Under the pieces are notes generated by a model. The model was not told the origin of the DNA. It saw only the letters and a list, made by a program, of their open reading frames with translations, and made no database searches. The position numbers were made by a program, and so were the translations under genes. Of a stretch of 64,000 nt of DNA, positions 44,164 through 55,539 are shown piece after piece. This DNA comes from Panicum virgatum (Eukaryota > Streptophyta > Magnoliopsida > Poales > Poaceae). Positions within the stretch are counted from its first letter, which is position 1. Every line of letters begins with the position of its first letter. The stretch spans positions 50,153,992 through 50,217,991 of the forward strand of contig NC_053142.1 in the NCBI RefSeq assembly GCF_016808335.1, read 5' to 3'.

Positions 44164-45520
44164 CTACTTGACACTGAGCGCATGGCCTGAAGAAGCATAC
44201 GAGCCCGAGGTGGTGGTGGTGTCCCCGGACTGCAGCGCTGCGCCGGAGCTGTAGGCGGCCAGGTGCGCGAACGGGTTGAGCGGCGTGGCGATCTGGTCCT
44301 CCCCCTCCAGCATCCTCACGACGCTGCCCATGGACGGCCTGTCCTCCGGCCGGTACTGCACGCACCACAGCGCCACCTTGCACACCCTCTCCGCCGTCTC
44401 CCTCTCCTTGCTGTCCCCCGTCGCCACGGCGCGCGCCAGCACGGCGTCCATGTCCCCCGCCTCGAACCGGTGCCACACCCACCTCGGGTACCACTCCTGG
44501 CTCTCCCGGGCGTGCAGCCCCAGCTCCAGGTTGCGCCGCCTCCCGAGGATCTCGAACAGCAGCATCCCGTAGCTGTAGACGTCGCACTTGTGTGTCACCG
44601 GCAGCGGCATCCAGAGCTCCGGCGCAGCGTACCCTGGCGTGCCCCGCGCGCCGGTGATGGTCAGGTGGGTGTCCTCCCTGTCGCACAGCCTGGCGAGCCC
44701 GAAGTCGGACACCTTGGGCGCCAGGCCGGCGCCGAGGAGCACGTTCTCCGGCTTGATGTCGTAGTGGATGATCCGCTGCGCGCACTCCTCGTGCAGGTAC
44801 CGCAGCGCCTTGGCCGTCCCGACGGCGATCTCGTGAAGCTTGACGAAGGCGACCTCCCGCTCCGGCGGCGGGTCGAACAGGTAGCCGTCCAGCGAGCCGT
44901 TCTCCATGTACTCGTACACGAGCGCCTTGACGGCGGCGTCGAAGCAGAAGCCGTAGAGGCGGACGAGGTTGATGTGGTAGGTCCGGCCGATGGTGCCGAC
45001 CTCCGCCATGAACTGCTCCTCGGCGCGCTTGCCCAGCGTGCTGTTGAGCACCTTCACGGCCACGGGCGCGCCGTTGGGGAACCGGCCCTTGTACACCACG
45101 CCGAAGCCGCCGGAGCCGACCTTGTGGGCGTAGTTCCGGGTGAAGCCGCGCAGCTGCTGCGAGCTGAAGCGGACCGGGCGCTCCCTCTGGAGGTCCTCGA
45201 TGAAGTAGCTCATGCTCCCCATCTCCGCGTCGTCGCTCTCGCCGGCGCCGGTGCTGCCGCGCTCGCGGGTGATGGATACCACGCGGTGGAGACCGCCTCC
45301 GTCTCTTTGCAGGTACACCTTCACGGCGACCTTGGCGCACTTGTATATCGCGACGACGCTGGCGACCGCCACTATGCCAGCCATGATAATCCCAACTGCA
45401 AGACCCGCCAAGGATCAGGGATATGTGGTGCCTATAGCCATGGAAGCAAAGCTAGAGACGCCGAGCACAAGCATGCTGCTTACCGAGTGTTACGGCGAGA
45501 GCGCCACCGCTGAGCGGCAT
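44164..45520 (-). CDS. LRK10/TAK-type membrane-anchored kinase 2 (no ectodomain)
   Basis: Two exons on the minus strand: 45484-45520 (MPLSGGALAVTL) and 44164-45395, with an 88-base phase-1 GT..AG intron, giving 422 residues. Residues ~6-29 form a membrane helix (VGIIMAGIVAVASVVAIY), then a short basic linker. The kinase domain runs from about 104 to 380: GSGGFGVVYKG, VAVK lysine ~127, HYDIKPENVLL (~223), DFG (~243), GTPGYAAPEL and WYPRWVW. HYD replaces HRD (non-RD). The tail is Ser/Thr-rich. No extracellular domain is encoded upstream. It is closest to kinase 3 (shared NSTLxxRAEEQFMAEV and MTHLT/THLT-GARGTPGYA blocks). It is divergently placed from kinase 3, 1.8 kb away. Likely a membrane-tethered Ser/Thr kinase; the substrate is unknown. 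Confidence 0.92.
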
Positions 45521-47344
45521 GCTGATCGGGAGCGACTTCGATGCAGGGGAGGATTGGAGTTGAAACCGGTCGAGCTGCTGAGGGCTCTACCTGTTCCTGC
45601 TAAAGTAAGAGCTTCATTCCCCTCAAAAAGTAAGAGCTTCATCAGATTGTTGAATGCTTCCCTGGAGCTCGCGTATGACGTTGCATCTGCTGCGACATTG
45701 TTTATCCCCGTTGTCAACTGTATTTAGGTATCCTACCACTCCGTATCTTCAAAGTATGTAACGAATAACCCGCGTGGAGATTAAAGAACTCGTTTATGCG
45801 TGTTCATCTTCGCATGATAAAGTTAAGAATTTGCACCCAGTCTCCCTCATGAGAAGGACGATTTCATACTTGCTAGCCAACTTTGCACGGTAGCACGCAT
45901 GTCTGGCTGCATCCTAACTATTGTCTAATGATGTCTAATCTTGCTCTTGAGCAAGAGAAATTTTCTGAGGGAGACAAACTAGCACTCCTCTGCTAGCATG
46001 ACTTGTCACTCGGCTGACCAAAGATAGCTGCTGACTAGGGATGGAAATGGGAAGGAAATAGAAAAATGGATATCCGAGATATCCGAATCCGTATCCGCGC
46101 GAATCCGATCCGCTTCCATCTTAGAGGATGGAAACGCCATGTACAGGTGAGCAATTGCATTTCATTTTCCTTTTGTCGATGCAATGCAAGTAATAAAGTT
46201 GGCACTTTGTGGCCATCAAAGTTTTATCTTAAGGTTTTCATCGTTCTCCTTAGGCCTGAGCACAAAGTTTGTTAGATCCCTGCCTAGGTGCCTGTATTGA
46301 AGGAAGCCATTACTAACCTACATAGGTAAACCATGGATTTCACCAGGGATATGACAATTTTCACCAACGATTTAGAGAGAGAGATTTTTTGCCAAGAATT
46401 TTAGCAAGTAATTTTGGCAAGGGATGAAGAGATTTTTTGTTAATGATGACGCGGTCTATGAGGATTTATTTGAAATTCGGTGAATCCTTTTTTAGATGTA
46501 TTGGATCATTTATTTGAAGCTTGCACAAAATGTTTCACAAGCTTTATTTATTTTGTGGGATTCCATGGGTCCTGAAAGATCTCTAGGATTTTTTCCTGAA
46601 TTTTCTAGAAATGTTTGAGTATTTTTTTCTTATTTAAATTTAAAACCCATCGCCACATCACCCACAAACCACTTTGACTGGCTCAGGAGACAGAACTAAA
46701 TGGGATAAAAATTTAAGAGTACTTAAAATAAATTGTATTGCATGATCAATACGCCATGGCCTCCTTTCACCTCGCAAGTCATCGTGGGAATTGTAAGGGC
46801 AGGAGAAAAAGCTTGGGAGAGCCCGATGCTGCCCACTTCCTCGGCTCGGATGGCAACGACCTATCTGCTATCCCGTTTCACTGAACAAGATTACGTTGAC
46901 TCATCATCTAAAAAATGGGCTTAATGTATAACCTCTCCACGTTTCATCAATTTCCTTGTCAAAGATGATGACGCCTGCTATGTACTTCGTTCTGGTCTCA
47001 ACAACTCAGCAGCTGCTCTCTAGTCGATTGGATGGTAAACGCTTACTCATGGTACAAAACAATACGTCTATTCTACTAAACAAATATTCTCCGATAAGTT
47101 AAGAGTACGAACCAAGACACCTAGCGACCTAGTTCACTAGCGATTGCGACCTGAAATGTTTTCTAAGTTTGCAGGAAGAGATCACATTGAACTGGAGAAC
47201 TCTGGAAGTCAAAACCATCTTCCTGAATACGATGCCAATGTATTTACAGAGTCAAAAACATCTTTCTCTGGGTTGTTTCCCATTGCAGAGGATCGAGCTG
47301 GCAGTTGAAAAATTCGCAGGCAGATACTACTGTTCCACAACGCC
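45521..47344. other. Shared upstream region between kinases 2 and 3
   Basis: No gene seen. Because the kinases are head to head, both promoters should lie here. TTGACT W-box cores occur (e.g. CGTTGACTCATC near 46893). 46036-46120 has TAGGGATGGAAATGG and repeated GATATCCG/ATCCG motifs resembling a hAT terminus, but no partner end was found. Confidence 0.4.
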
Positions 47345-48910
47345 ATGAATTCCCTTGCTTTAGGTAAGCAACATGTATGTGTCAGTAACTCCGTCCATTT
47401 TGAATATCTGATCTCCATGCTCAATTTTAATCTCCGGCTCCTTTTAATGTCACGGCACAGCGGGGATCATCCTCGGGGGCATTGTCACCATCTTTGCCAT
47501 AAAATTCCTTACCAGATGGATCGAGGTGAAACGAGAATGGCAGGCGGAGCGCGCGCGGCTGCAGGCCATGCAGATGCGGGCAGTGGCGGGCTCGCCAATC
47601 CAGCCGGCGAACGACGTGCCGCCGGTGACGGCCTACGGTGGCCGAGTCATCGAGCTGGGTGCCGTGAACCGGTTCCTGGACGACATCCTGCGCGAGAAGC
47701 CCGCGCGGTTCACGCCGGAGGACCTCCGCGAGTTCACCCGGAACTACGCGGAGCGGCTGGGCTCCGGCGGCTTCGGCGTGGTGTACCGCGGCGCGTTCCC
47801 GAACGGCGCGCCGGTGGCGGTCAAGATCCTGAACAGCACGCTGGACCGGCGCGCCGAGGAGCAGTTCATGGCGGAGGTCGCCACGGCGGGGCGCACCTAC
47901 CACATCAACCTCGTGCGCCTCTACGGCTTCTGCTTCGACGCCACCACCAAGGCGCTCGTGTACGAGTACCTCGAGAAGGGCTCGCTCGACCGCGTGCTGT
48001 TCGAGCACGAGCAGCGGTGGGCCCAGCTGGTGGGCGACGCCGGCCTCGGCTTGGACACGCTCTACGGCGTGGTCGTGGGCACGGCGCGCGGGGTGAGGTA
48101 CCTGCACGAGGAGTGCCAGCACCGGATCATCCACTACGACATCAAGCCGGGCAACGTGCTCCTCACCGCCGACTACACCCCGAAGGTGGCCGACTTCGGG
48201 CTCGCCAGGCTCTGCAACCGCGACAACACCCACCTGACCATGACCGGCGCGCGGGGCACGCCCGGGTACGCCGCGCCGGAGCTGTGGCTGCCGCTGCCTG
48301 TGACGCACAAGTGCGACGTGTACAGCTTCGGCATGCTGGTGTTCGAGATCCTCGGGAGGCGGCGCAACCTCGAGCCGCAGCACCCCGCCGTGAGCCAGGA
48401 GTGGTACCCCAGGTGGGTGTGGCAGCGCTTCGACCAGGGGTGGTTCGAAGACGTGATGGCGGCGTCGGGGATCCAGGCCAAGGACCGGGACAAGGCGGAG
48501 AGGATGTGCAAGGTGGCGCTCTGGTGCGTGCAGTACCAGCCGGAGGCGAGGCCGTCCATGAGCAGCGTGGTCAGGATGCTGGAAGGTGAGGAGCAGGGGC
48601 GGAGACAAGGGGGGGGGGGCGGGCAGGGGCCAGGCCCCCCCTAACCTTGCTGCAACTCCACATGAACCCCCTAATCTCATTGCTAATGTTGCTCATTAAC
48701 AAGGTGTGGCCCCCTTGATCTAAATTGGCCCCCCTATGTTTCAATTCTGGCTCCGCCCCTGGTGAGGAGGAGATCGCGCGACCTGTGAACCCATTCGCGT
48801 ACATCGCGAGCCTCCACACGACTTCTTCCAGCTCGAGCGCCGCCGCTTCCGGCGACTCGTCCAAGGAAACTCGGGGCACGATGGGGGAAATTGATAATCA
48901 GGGCAGGTGA
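47345..48910 (+). CDS. LRK10/TAK-type membrane-anchored kinase 3, C-terminus altered by a MITE
   Basis: Exon 1 is 47345-47363 (MNSLAL); a 97-base phase-1 intron follows; exon 2 starts at 47461. Residues ~6-23 form a membrane helix (AGIILGGIVTIFAIKF). The kinase domain is complete: GSGGFGVVYRG, VAVK lysine ~128, HYDIKPGNVLL (~231), DFG (~251), GTPGYAAPEL and RPSMSSVVRMLEGEE. A 168-base hAT MITE (48594-48761) interrupts the frame after MLEGEE, so the present frame ends at TAA 48642-48644 (400 residues) with a novel Gly/Gln-rich end. The uninterrupted tail continues in frame from 48770 to TGA 48908-48910 (about 430 residues before insertion) and matches the NPFA.. tail of kinase 2. The catalytic domain is intact, so the altered kinase may still be active. 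Confidence 0.9.
48594..48761. mobile_element. hAT MITE in kinase 3 exon, TSD GTGAGGAG
   Basis: The terminal inverted repeats CAGGGGCGGAG / CTCCGCCCCTG are perfect over 11 bases. The 8-base duplication GTGAGGAG flanks it (48586-48593, 48762-48769), as expected for hAT elements. Length 168 bases, with no coding capacity. Its poly-G and poly-C tracts may make this region error-prone in sequencing. Confidence 0.96.
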
Positions 48911-49720
48911 TGCGGCGAAACATGTTCCTTTCCTTCCTCGTGTGCATAGGTACCTGTTGTTTGAATTGTACGACATTGCAGTTCAGGATATTTTTTATCG
49001 AAAGGATTCAATTCAAGAATTTAAAATTTCAAAATTACACAACGCAGTGCTTTAATTAAACTTCCGTTTGCATCTTTCGACCTATTGAACTCACTTGTGG
49101 ACCAATCAACGGCTGCAAACTTGAACCTGCAAGTACAAGGTGTGTGGTCACTGGTTGGTCCATCAAGCCGACGGCCCGGTAGAATCTGGCCTACCTGCCC
49201 ATCTTGCAACAACCTGCAGCTACACCGCGCGCGTACGGCCACAGCAGTCAAAGAGGCCAGTCCGAACCACCTAGCTAACCGGGGGTCCTATGAATTTTGT
49301 GGAAGATGGTTAAACAATTTATTTTTAAAGGCCATTAAAGTTTTTTACTAAAAAAATTGTTGAACTAATATTTTAAAAATATTAAGCCAAAATTTGAAAA
49401 ATATTAAATTAGCATTTTTAAAATGTTGAATCAATATTAGAAAAATGTTGAACTATATTTTTTCCTCGTCTTCTGCGGTGCTGACGAGTGGTGGTGGCAA
49501 GGCGGCGCGGTGTGCACGGAGCGTGAGGTGGAGCTCAGCTCAAGGGGCAACGGCACACGGTGAGGAAGAAGGCAACAGGAGGAAGAAAATTAAGGTTGAG
49601 AATATCCAAGAGACGGAATGGTTTGCACGAATTTTAAATATTAAAAAGTTAAGTTGCAATTTTTTTCGAAAGATAGATTTCCTACCTACTCCTGATCCTT
49701 TCGTCACGAACAATTGCTCA
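48911..49720. other. Intergenic, no gene seen
   Basis: 49310-49460 is AT-rich with repeated AAAAATGTTGAA-type motifs. 49475-49600 is a short GC-rich stretch with no recognisable protein. Confidence 0.4.
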
Positions 49721-50060
49721 ATCTACCCCATAAGGCACGAAGTTTTCTTTCCTAAGGCCACCCAACAAATCTGCCCCCGTTGAGGAGCTTGGTCCTTGTG
49801 CACCCACAAATTCGTCCCCAGAAAGCTGCCTCTGTAAAAATCGATGGTCCAGATCGAAGCCTGGAAGGCTTCAACGCCATCCAATGATCAATCTACCCCA
49901 TAAGACACGAAGTTTTCTTTCCTAAGGCCACCCAGCAAATCTGCCCCTGCTGAGGAGCTGGGTCCTTGTGCACCTACAAATTCATCCCCAGAAAGCTGCC
50001 TCTGTAAACATCGATGGTCTAGATCGAAGCCTGGAAGGCTTCAACGCCATCCAACGATCA
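49721..50060. repeat. Tandem duplication, 170-bp period, two copies
   Basis: ATCTACCCCATAAG starts at 49721 and 49891. Both copies share CACGAAGTTTTCTTTCC, GAAAGCTGCCTCTGTAAA and GGAAGGCTTCAACGCCATCC. A related piece, TTCAACGCCATCCAACGATC with a following TTTTAAGGATC, occurs again at 53484-53520. Confidence 0.88.
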
Positions 50061-53000
50061 ATCTTTTAAGGATCCGCGGGCTTCAACGCGACCCTCCGCT
50101 CCCCCGCATCCCTCCCGGCTCCCGCGCGCGATGCCGCAGCGCCCGTGGCTCGAACCCCCTCTCTTTTTCCTTTTTTTCCCTCTCCTCTCTTCTCTTTTTT
50201 CGCCGAGAGCATCGGCATCCTGCGCGGCGGGCGCTAGGGCCGGCGCCCAGATCTCCCCCTCCCTCCTCCTCGCTCGCCCGCGTCGCTTGCTCGCGCCGCC
50301 CGTCGCGGCCGCCCTCGCCCGCACCAGCCACCACTGCGTGCTCTGGCGTACGTGAGGAGGGCGCCGCTCGCCCGTGCTGAAAGGCGCCGAGGCTGAAGCG
50401 GGCGCCTCCTGCGCGGGTGCGCCACACGTTTCCGGCCACCGCCGGCCGTGAGCCTCCCTCCCATCCTCTCTCCCTCCCTCCCCTCTGGCGACGGCCTCTG
50501 CACGGGCGGTCCACCGGCAGATCTTGGGGTGCCAGGCCTGGGGCCAGCGAGCCGTGGCCGGATCTCGGGGCGGCCCATCCCGGGCGCCGCCGCCAACAGG
50601 GGGAGGACGAGGTGGAGGCCACCGGGCACTGCACGGGCGGTCCGCAGGCGGCGGAACAAACGCCTAGGCCGCCAGCACTCGGTCCCCATCCCGCTCGCGC
50701 CGCCCTCGCCCTCCCCGTCCCGCTCGTGCCGCCCTCACCCTCCCCGTCACGCTCGCGCCGCCCTCGCCCTCCTCCGCCAAGGCGCCAACCCACGCACCTC
50801 GTGCTCCACCCCTACCTCTCGTTCTGGTATTATGCTTTGATGTCATTTTCCCTAATCCATATCCCTACCTCTCGATCTGGTATGCTTTGATGCTATTTCT
50901 CCTGATCTCTAATCTTGCCTCTCGATTCAGGGTGCTATGGTGTTTGATAGATTTTTTTGGTGAGTTTTGCAGGAAAGGTTGGGTTGCGAATCTAATTTTG
51001 GGAAAAGGCAGGTGATTTCACCTCATCTCTTTTATGCTGCCATTGTGGATATGCTCTGAAGGTGGCTTTTGATGCCATTGCAGGTGGCTTTCGCTGCCAT
51101 TGCAGCCAATCTGTTCGAATATTTGATTGCTTCAAACTTTTTGTTTGTACTCCTTTGAGCTCTTACCTACTGAATATTGATTCCTTTGTGCCCTTTTGCA
51201 TATCCTGGTGATCTCTACCACTCTGCAATTCTGTCTTGCATTTCTTTTTTTTTAAGTAACTGTCTTGCATTTCTGACTTAGATCTCTAGGGGCTCTTCAC
51301 TTCACTTCTTGCTGGATTCGAACCTGGGACCTGTGTCAATGTTAGTGGGACTAATATGTCAAGTCAATTCAGTCTCATGATTTCCTGCCTTGGTCTCAAG
51401 AATGAAGAAATAAAATTCCAATTGGGGGCAATGATCAACAATGATGTCTGAGATAAGCACCTTTGATTAATGAGGGTGGCTGTTGGCATTTAAGTGGAAT
51501 CCTCTGTCCTCTCTTGTAAACCTTTCAACTATGCTCAAATGGTTTTGTTCTTGGATGGTCATGCCATTTTTCATGGATGATAACCAGGACAACTCCACTT
51601 ATTTGAACAGGTTGATCTGGTGATAAGAGAAGGCGCGGATATAGTTATATGATCGAGCAAAGGTGAAGCTGAGCCCACTCAAATATTTTACTGCTACCCA
51701 CACAGTACCTTATGTAATTTGTTTCTTTAGTTGAATATGTTTTTTGTATAACTTTTTTGCTAAATTATTTTCCTTTTCTTACACCTGCCTAACTTCATGC
51801 AGTTACCTTCTACCTTGCTGCAATATCAGTGCTTCCCCTGCATGAAAATACTTTCAGTTACCTTCTGTTATCTCAATATTTCTCGCAATGATTCTATTGC
51901 TTTTTAGAATCCCTGAATTGCTGTTACCTTTAGTGTTTTGCTCAATTTGCTGCAAAACTAGGATGGCTTGTACCATTACAAGTAACCAGTTTTGCAACTA
52001 ATTGTTGTCATTTCTACTGCTTCGACGGCGGCGGCGGCGGTTGTGTAGCAGTAGTACATATTGCAATGAATGATCCTACTTAAAAAGTTCATTTCAGAGG
52101 GAGGGAGGGAGTACATGGTTAAATTAAATTTGTGTAATTTATTTAGATTAAATTACTTGATTTAGGAGATTAGCTTTGTCAACGAAACAAGGACAATAGC
52201 CACTTCTCATTTGAGTTCATTATTCTGACATTTGGCAGCTACTTTTGCCACCCCATACTATATCTCATAATGATGCCTTTTCTTTTTCGTGCCATATTCA
52301 AATGCTAGCTCGAAATCTATTAAATCTGTTACTCACGCATATTCATCTCTAGCTAGTAGAGCTGTCTTTCTCTCCTGCATATCACTTGTTCAATATAAAA
52401 GCATGACTTAATGAGTTTTTTCCAGAAGTGACCAATATTCATATCATAAAGATATTCAATGGTGATGAAGCACGCTATATAAACGAGTTGGCTGAATGAA
52501 GAATCATATGGCTCTGAATCAATCAATTGATGAGATACTTTAAGTAGGCTTTGTAATTTGTATGTCTTTTTGTTAGCTAAATTTGTTAGTAGCTAAGTAG
52601 TATTAGTCTGAACCATTGGCATTGTACTGCAGAGAAAATATATTGGACAGACACCTTTGCCAGTTCTACTTTTGTTCAAAACCAGTCCAACATACAGTTA
52701 AGATTTGTTGTTCTGATGATTTACTATGGCGGTGCTGTTCCCAGATCTTTGATCCGCAGAGAAAAGGACAGAAACATTAGGTAATCCTTTGAACTTTGTC
52801 GTATTAGGTAATCTCTTTGGCTTGATTCAGTCTCTATTTTTCATTTGCTGCTGCTGCTGAATGTTTATTAAACCAAAGGATTATTTGTTTACCATTTTTT
52901 AAGTGCAACCATCCTTTTGGGTATACCAGCATACATCAAACCATGGCCCTCTGGACCGATGTGGACTTTAAGCTGAAAGCTGCTTACTTGAAAAGATATC

Positions 53001-54800
53001 ACTGGACCATGCTGAAAGCTGAAAGCTGAAATATTAAGTAGACTGTTTTAGCTTGCTAGGTTGCCAAATGTTACATATTCTTAGAAAAATGGACTTTTTA
53101 CCCTCAACATAATAACTGTTACATATCCTTTGTGTGAAACATATATTTCTCATTTTGGACTATGGATCGGATCATGTGTTCTTTTTTATGTCTAAAATTT
53201 ATCCGTGGCGTTAGCACGCGCTGCGAATCTGATTTTGGGAAAAGGCAGGTGATTTCACCTCATCTCTTTCCCTTTCTTTTGATTTCATGTCAATCTGATT
53301 AGTGTAAGTTGTAATGCTTGTTTGTTTCTAAACATGACTCAATCTTTACTCTTTAGTGACCATATGGAGTGATGATTAAATCAGTGGACTGATGGTTTCA
53401 TGGTTCAATCAACTACATGGTTTCAAATGCTTCATATATGAGCTCCTTTTATATTCAGTTGTTGCCTTTTTGTTTTGCCATATTCAACGCCATCCAACGA
53501 TCCATGTTTTAAGGATCATCATGATCAAATGATGATAATATTTTTCTGAGACCCCTAAGACCTGTTCTTTGTCTTGTTATGTTAACAAGACATGGTGGAT
53601 AACTGGATATGCTCTGATGATCAAATATCTTGTGAGGTACTAGGCATGGTCTTTTTTTTCTCTTTGCTGGACTTCCTACAATGCCGTGATGCTCCAAGTT
53701 TACGATCATATGATGACTCATAAAATTTCTGAAACATGATGTTCTACCTGTTCCTTGCCTCAATCTCAACTTTCATGTACCATCTTATGGCTAGATGAAA
53801 TGTACAACTGTACATCTAAGTTGTTGCCTTTTTGTTGGCCTCAATCTCAACTTTCATGTACCATCTTATGCCTAGATGAAATGTACAACTGTACATCTAA
53901 GTTGTTGCCTTTTTGTTGTGATACATGGAGTCAAATGGTAAAAGTTGTGGCGGCAGGGTGCCGTTTGGGTACATAACAAATACTTTGGGTATGCTGACAT
54001 TTTATTTGAATGTTGATGCTGCAAACAGAAACGGCTGAAACAAGTGGAGGCCTAGAGAGGACTGGGCTATCATCAGTAATAGATATACTGGCACATGATG
54101 TCCATGAGCTTCTTACAAGGTAAAGCAATCCGGAGAAGGTAAATTGCAGTATGGCATTTTCACTTTGGAACAATTCTAGCTGAATTTGGTCTCTGCCTGT
54201 TATAAAATGTGATTCAGCTCAAACATTCATGAACATGCTGTTCAGATGCCATATGTCGAGAATAATTTATTAGCTCAGATACCGAGCTTCTTACAAGATT
54301 TTTTTTTTACCTATGACTTTTCAGTTTACCCCTCCACGGATCTTATTGCCCATTTACTGTTCTTACTGGTCTCTCTTGTTAGTGTCCAAAATGCATGGCA
54401 ATCATTTGTTGCATACGATGCATGCTTCCGGTTATATCTGAATGCATGGGCAAGAAACTGCATGGAGGCTCCAGAATTCCTTCGGGATGAATGCATGGTG
54501 CTGCGAAGTGCCTTTTGGGTATGCAACAGCTTACACATGAATTAATGTTCCAAGTGATCTATAATTACTGTGCCACATTTTGCTTTTGAGCACACAGCTT
54601 ATGAGCTCTTTTTTATGAACAGAATACAAAATTTTCTGCTTCATCCCAAACACAGCAGTCAAGCTTGTTAAACAGATTGAGATCGAAGGATGGATGTTCT
54701 TTCAACCAATATGATGCATCGTCGTTTGTTCATGGTGCTAGCTGTAGCGGATTTGTTCTCTCTTTTTTTTGACTCGTAGCGTTAGCATGGGCATTTTTAC
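50061..54800. other. Unassigned region; possible non-coding or decayed transcript
   Basis: 50061-50800 is GC-rich and low complexity with overlapping long frames on both strands, none resembling a protein. 50810-50905 repeats CCCTACCTCTCG.TCTGGTAT...GCTTTGATG. A 48-base block CGAATCTAATTTTGGGAAAAG... (50985-51032) recurs at 53222-53269 with one change. 52085-52115 has a GAGGGAGGGAGGGAGTA Stowaway-like end. I see no conserved exon set. A GC-rich first exon followed by AT-rich DNA would fit a long non-coding RNA, but this is a guess. Confidence 0.35.
53758..53919. repeat. Tandem repeat, 81-bp period, two copies
   Basis: CCTCAATCTCAACTTTCATG starts at 53758 and 53839. Each unit ends in CTAAGTTGTTGCCTTTTTG. 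Nearly identical. Confidence 0.92.
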
Positions 54801-55539
54801 TAGTGTTCGATAATATCTAATCCAACCTACCCAGCCCATAAGAATAATACGTTTCCGTCCAGCGACTCCAAACAAAAAATACGGTGTACGGCGAGACAGA
54901 TCTGAACGGAACAGTTTCCAGCCGCCGCTCACTCCCCCATCGAGAAAAACATTCCTCACCCACTGCTGGTGACACACCACCACAAGCCGATGCGTGCGGC
55001 CCACAAGCTTATCCAATAGACCAATACTAAATCCCGAGCCCACTTGTCATACACTGGACCGGCTCGGGCACCCATTTCCCGCTGGGACTGGAGGTTAACA
55101 TATCCACATACTCTGCCTGGCAACTCGTAATAACTACGAGCATCACAGACAACTGGGCCCCAGGTAATAAACTAAAGCGTAGGCCCACTCCTCATTGAAG
55201 AAGTGTACGGCTAATCCCCTCTTTTGATTGAGGGATCGGAAGTTGAAGAGCGGTTCACAGACCAGCCCGTAGGCTGAAAAGTTTTGTCTCATTTAGTTCC
55301 ACGTCACCCGGACCAAGGCAACGGCCCAACCAACCATCCCACTGCTGGTGGGATCCGAGCCCGCCACTACACCGTCCGGTCCCACCGGTCAGTGGCAGCG
55401 TCACCAGCGCGCTCCCGCGAAAGGCGGTGGCCGTAGCAGTTCGCGGCGCCCCTTCCCAAAATCGCCTCACTCTTCCTGTTCGAACTCCTCGTCGCCTCAC
55501 ACGCTCCCCCTCCCCCATCTCGTCTTCCTCGCGCCTCCC
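54801..55539 (+). promoter_or_regulatory. Probable promoter and leader of the KAKU4-like gene
   Basis: The sequence becomes GC-rich and non-repetitive toward the ATG at 55540. No clear TATA box was found. Open frames here are short and unsupported. Confidence 0.35.

Noticed and set aside
46036..46120. TAGGGATGGAAATGG with GATATCCG repeats, hAT-like terminus
   Set aside because: No opposite end or 8-base duplication could be found.
51308..51335. GGATTCGAACCTGGGACC, tRNA T-arm-like
   Set aside because: Only the T-arm-like motif is present; no acceptor stem or A box.
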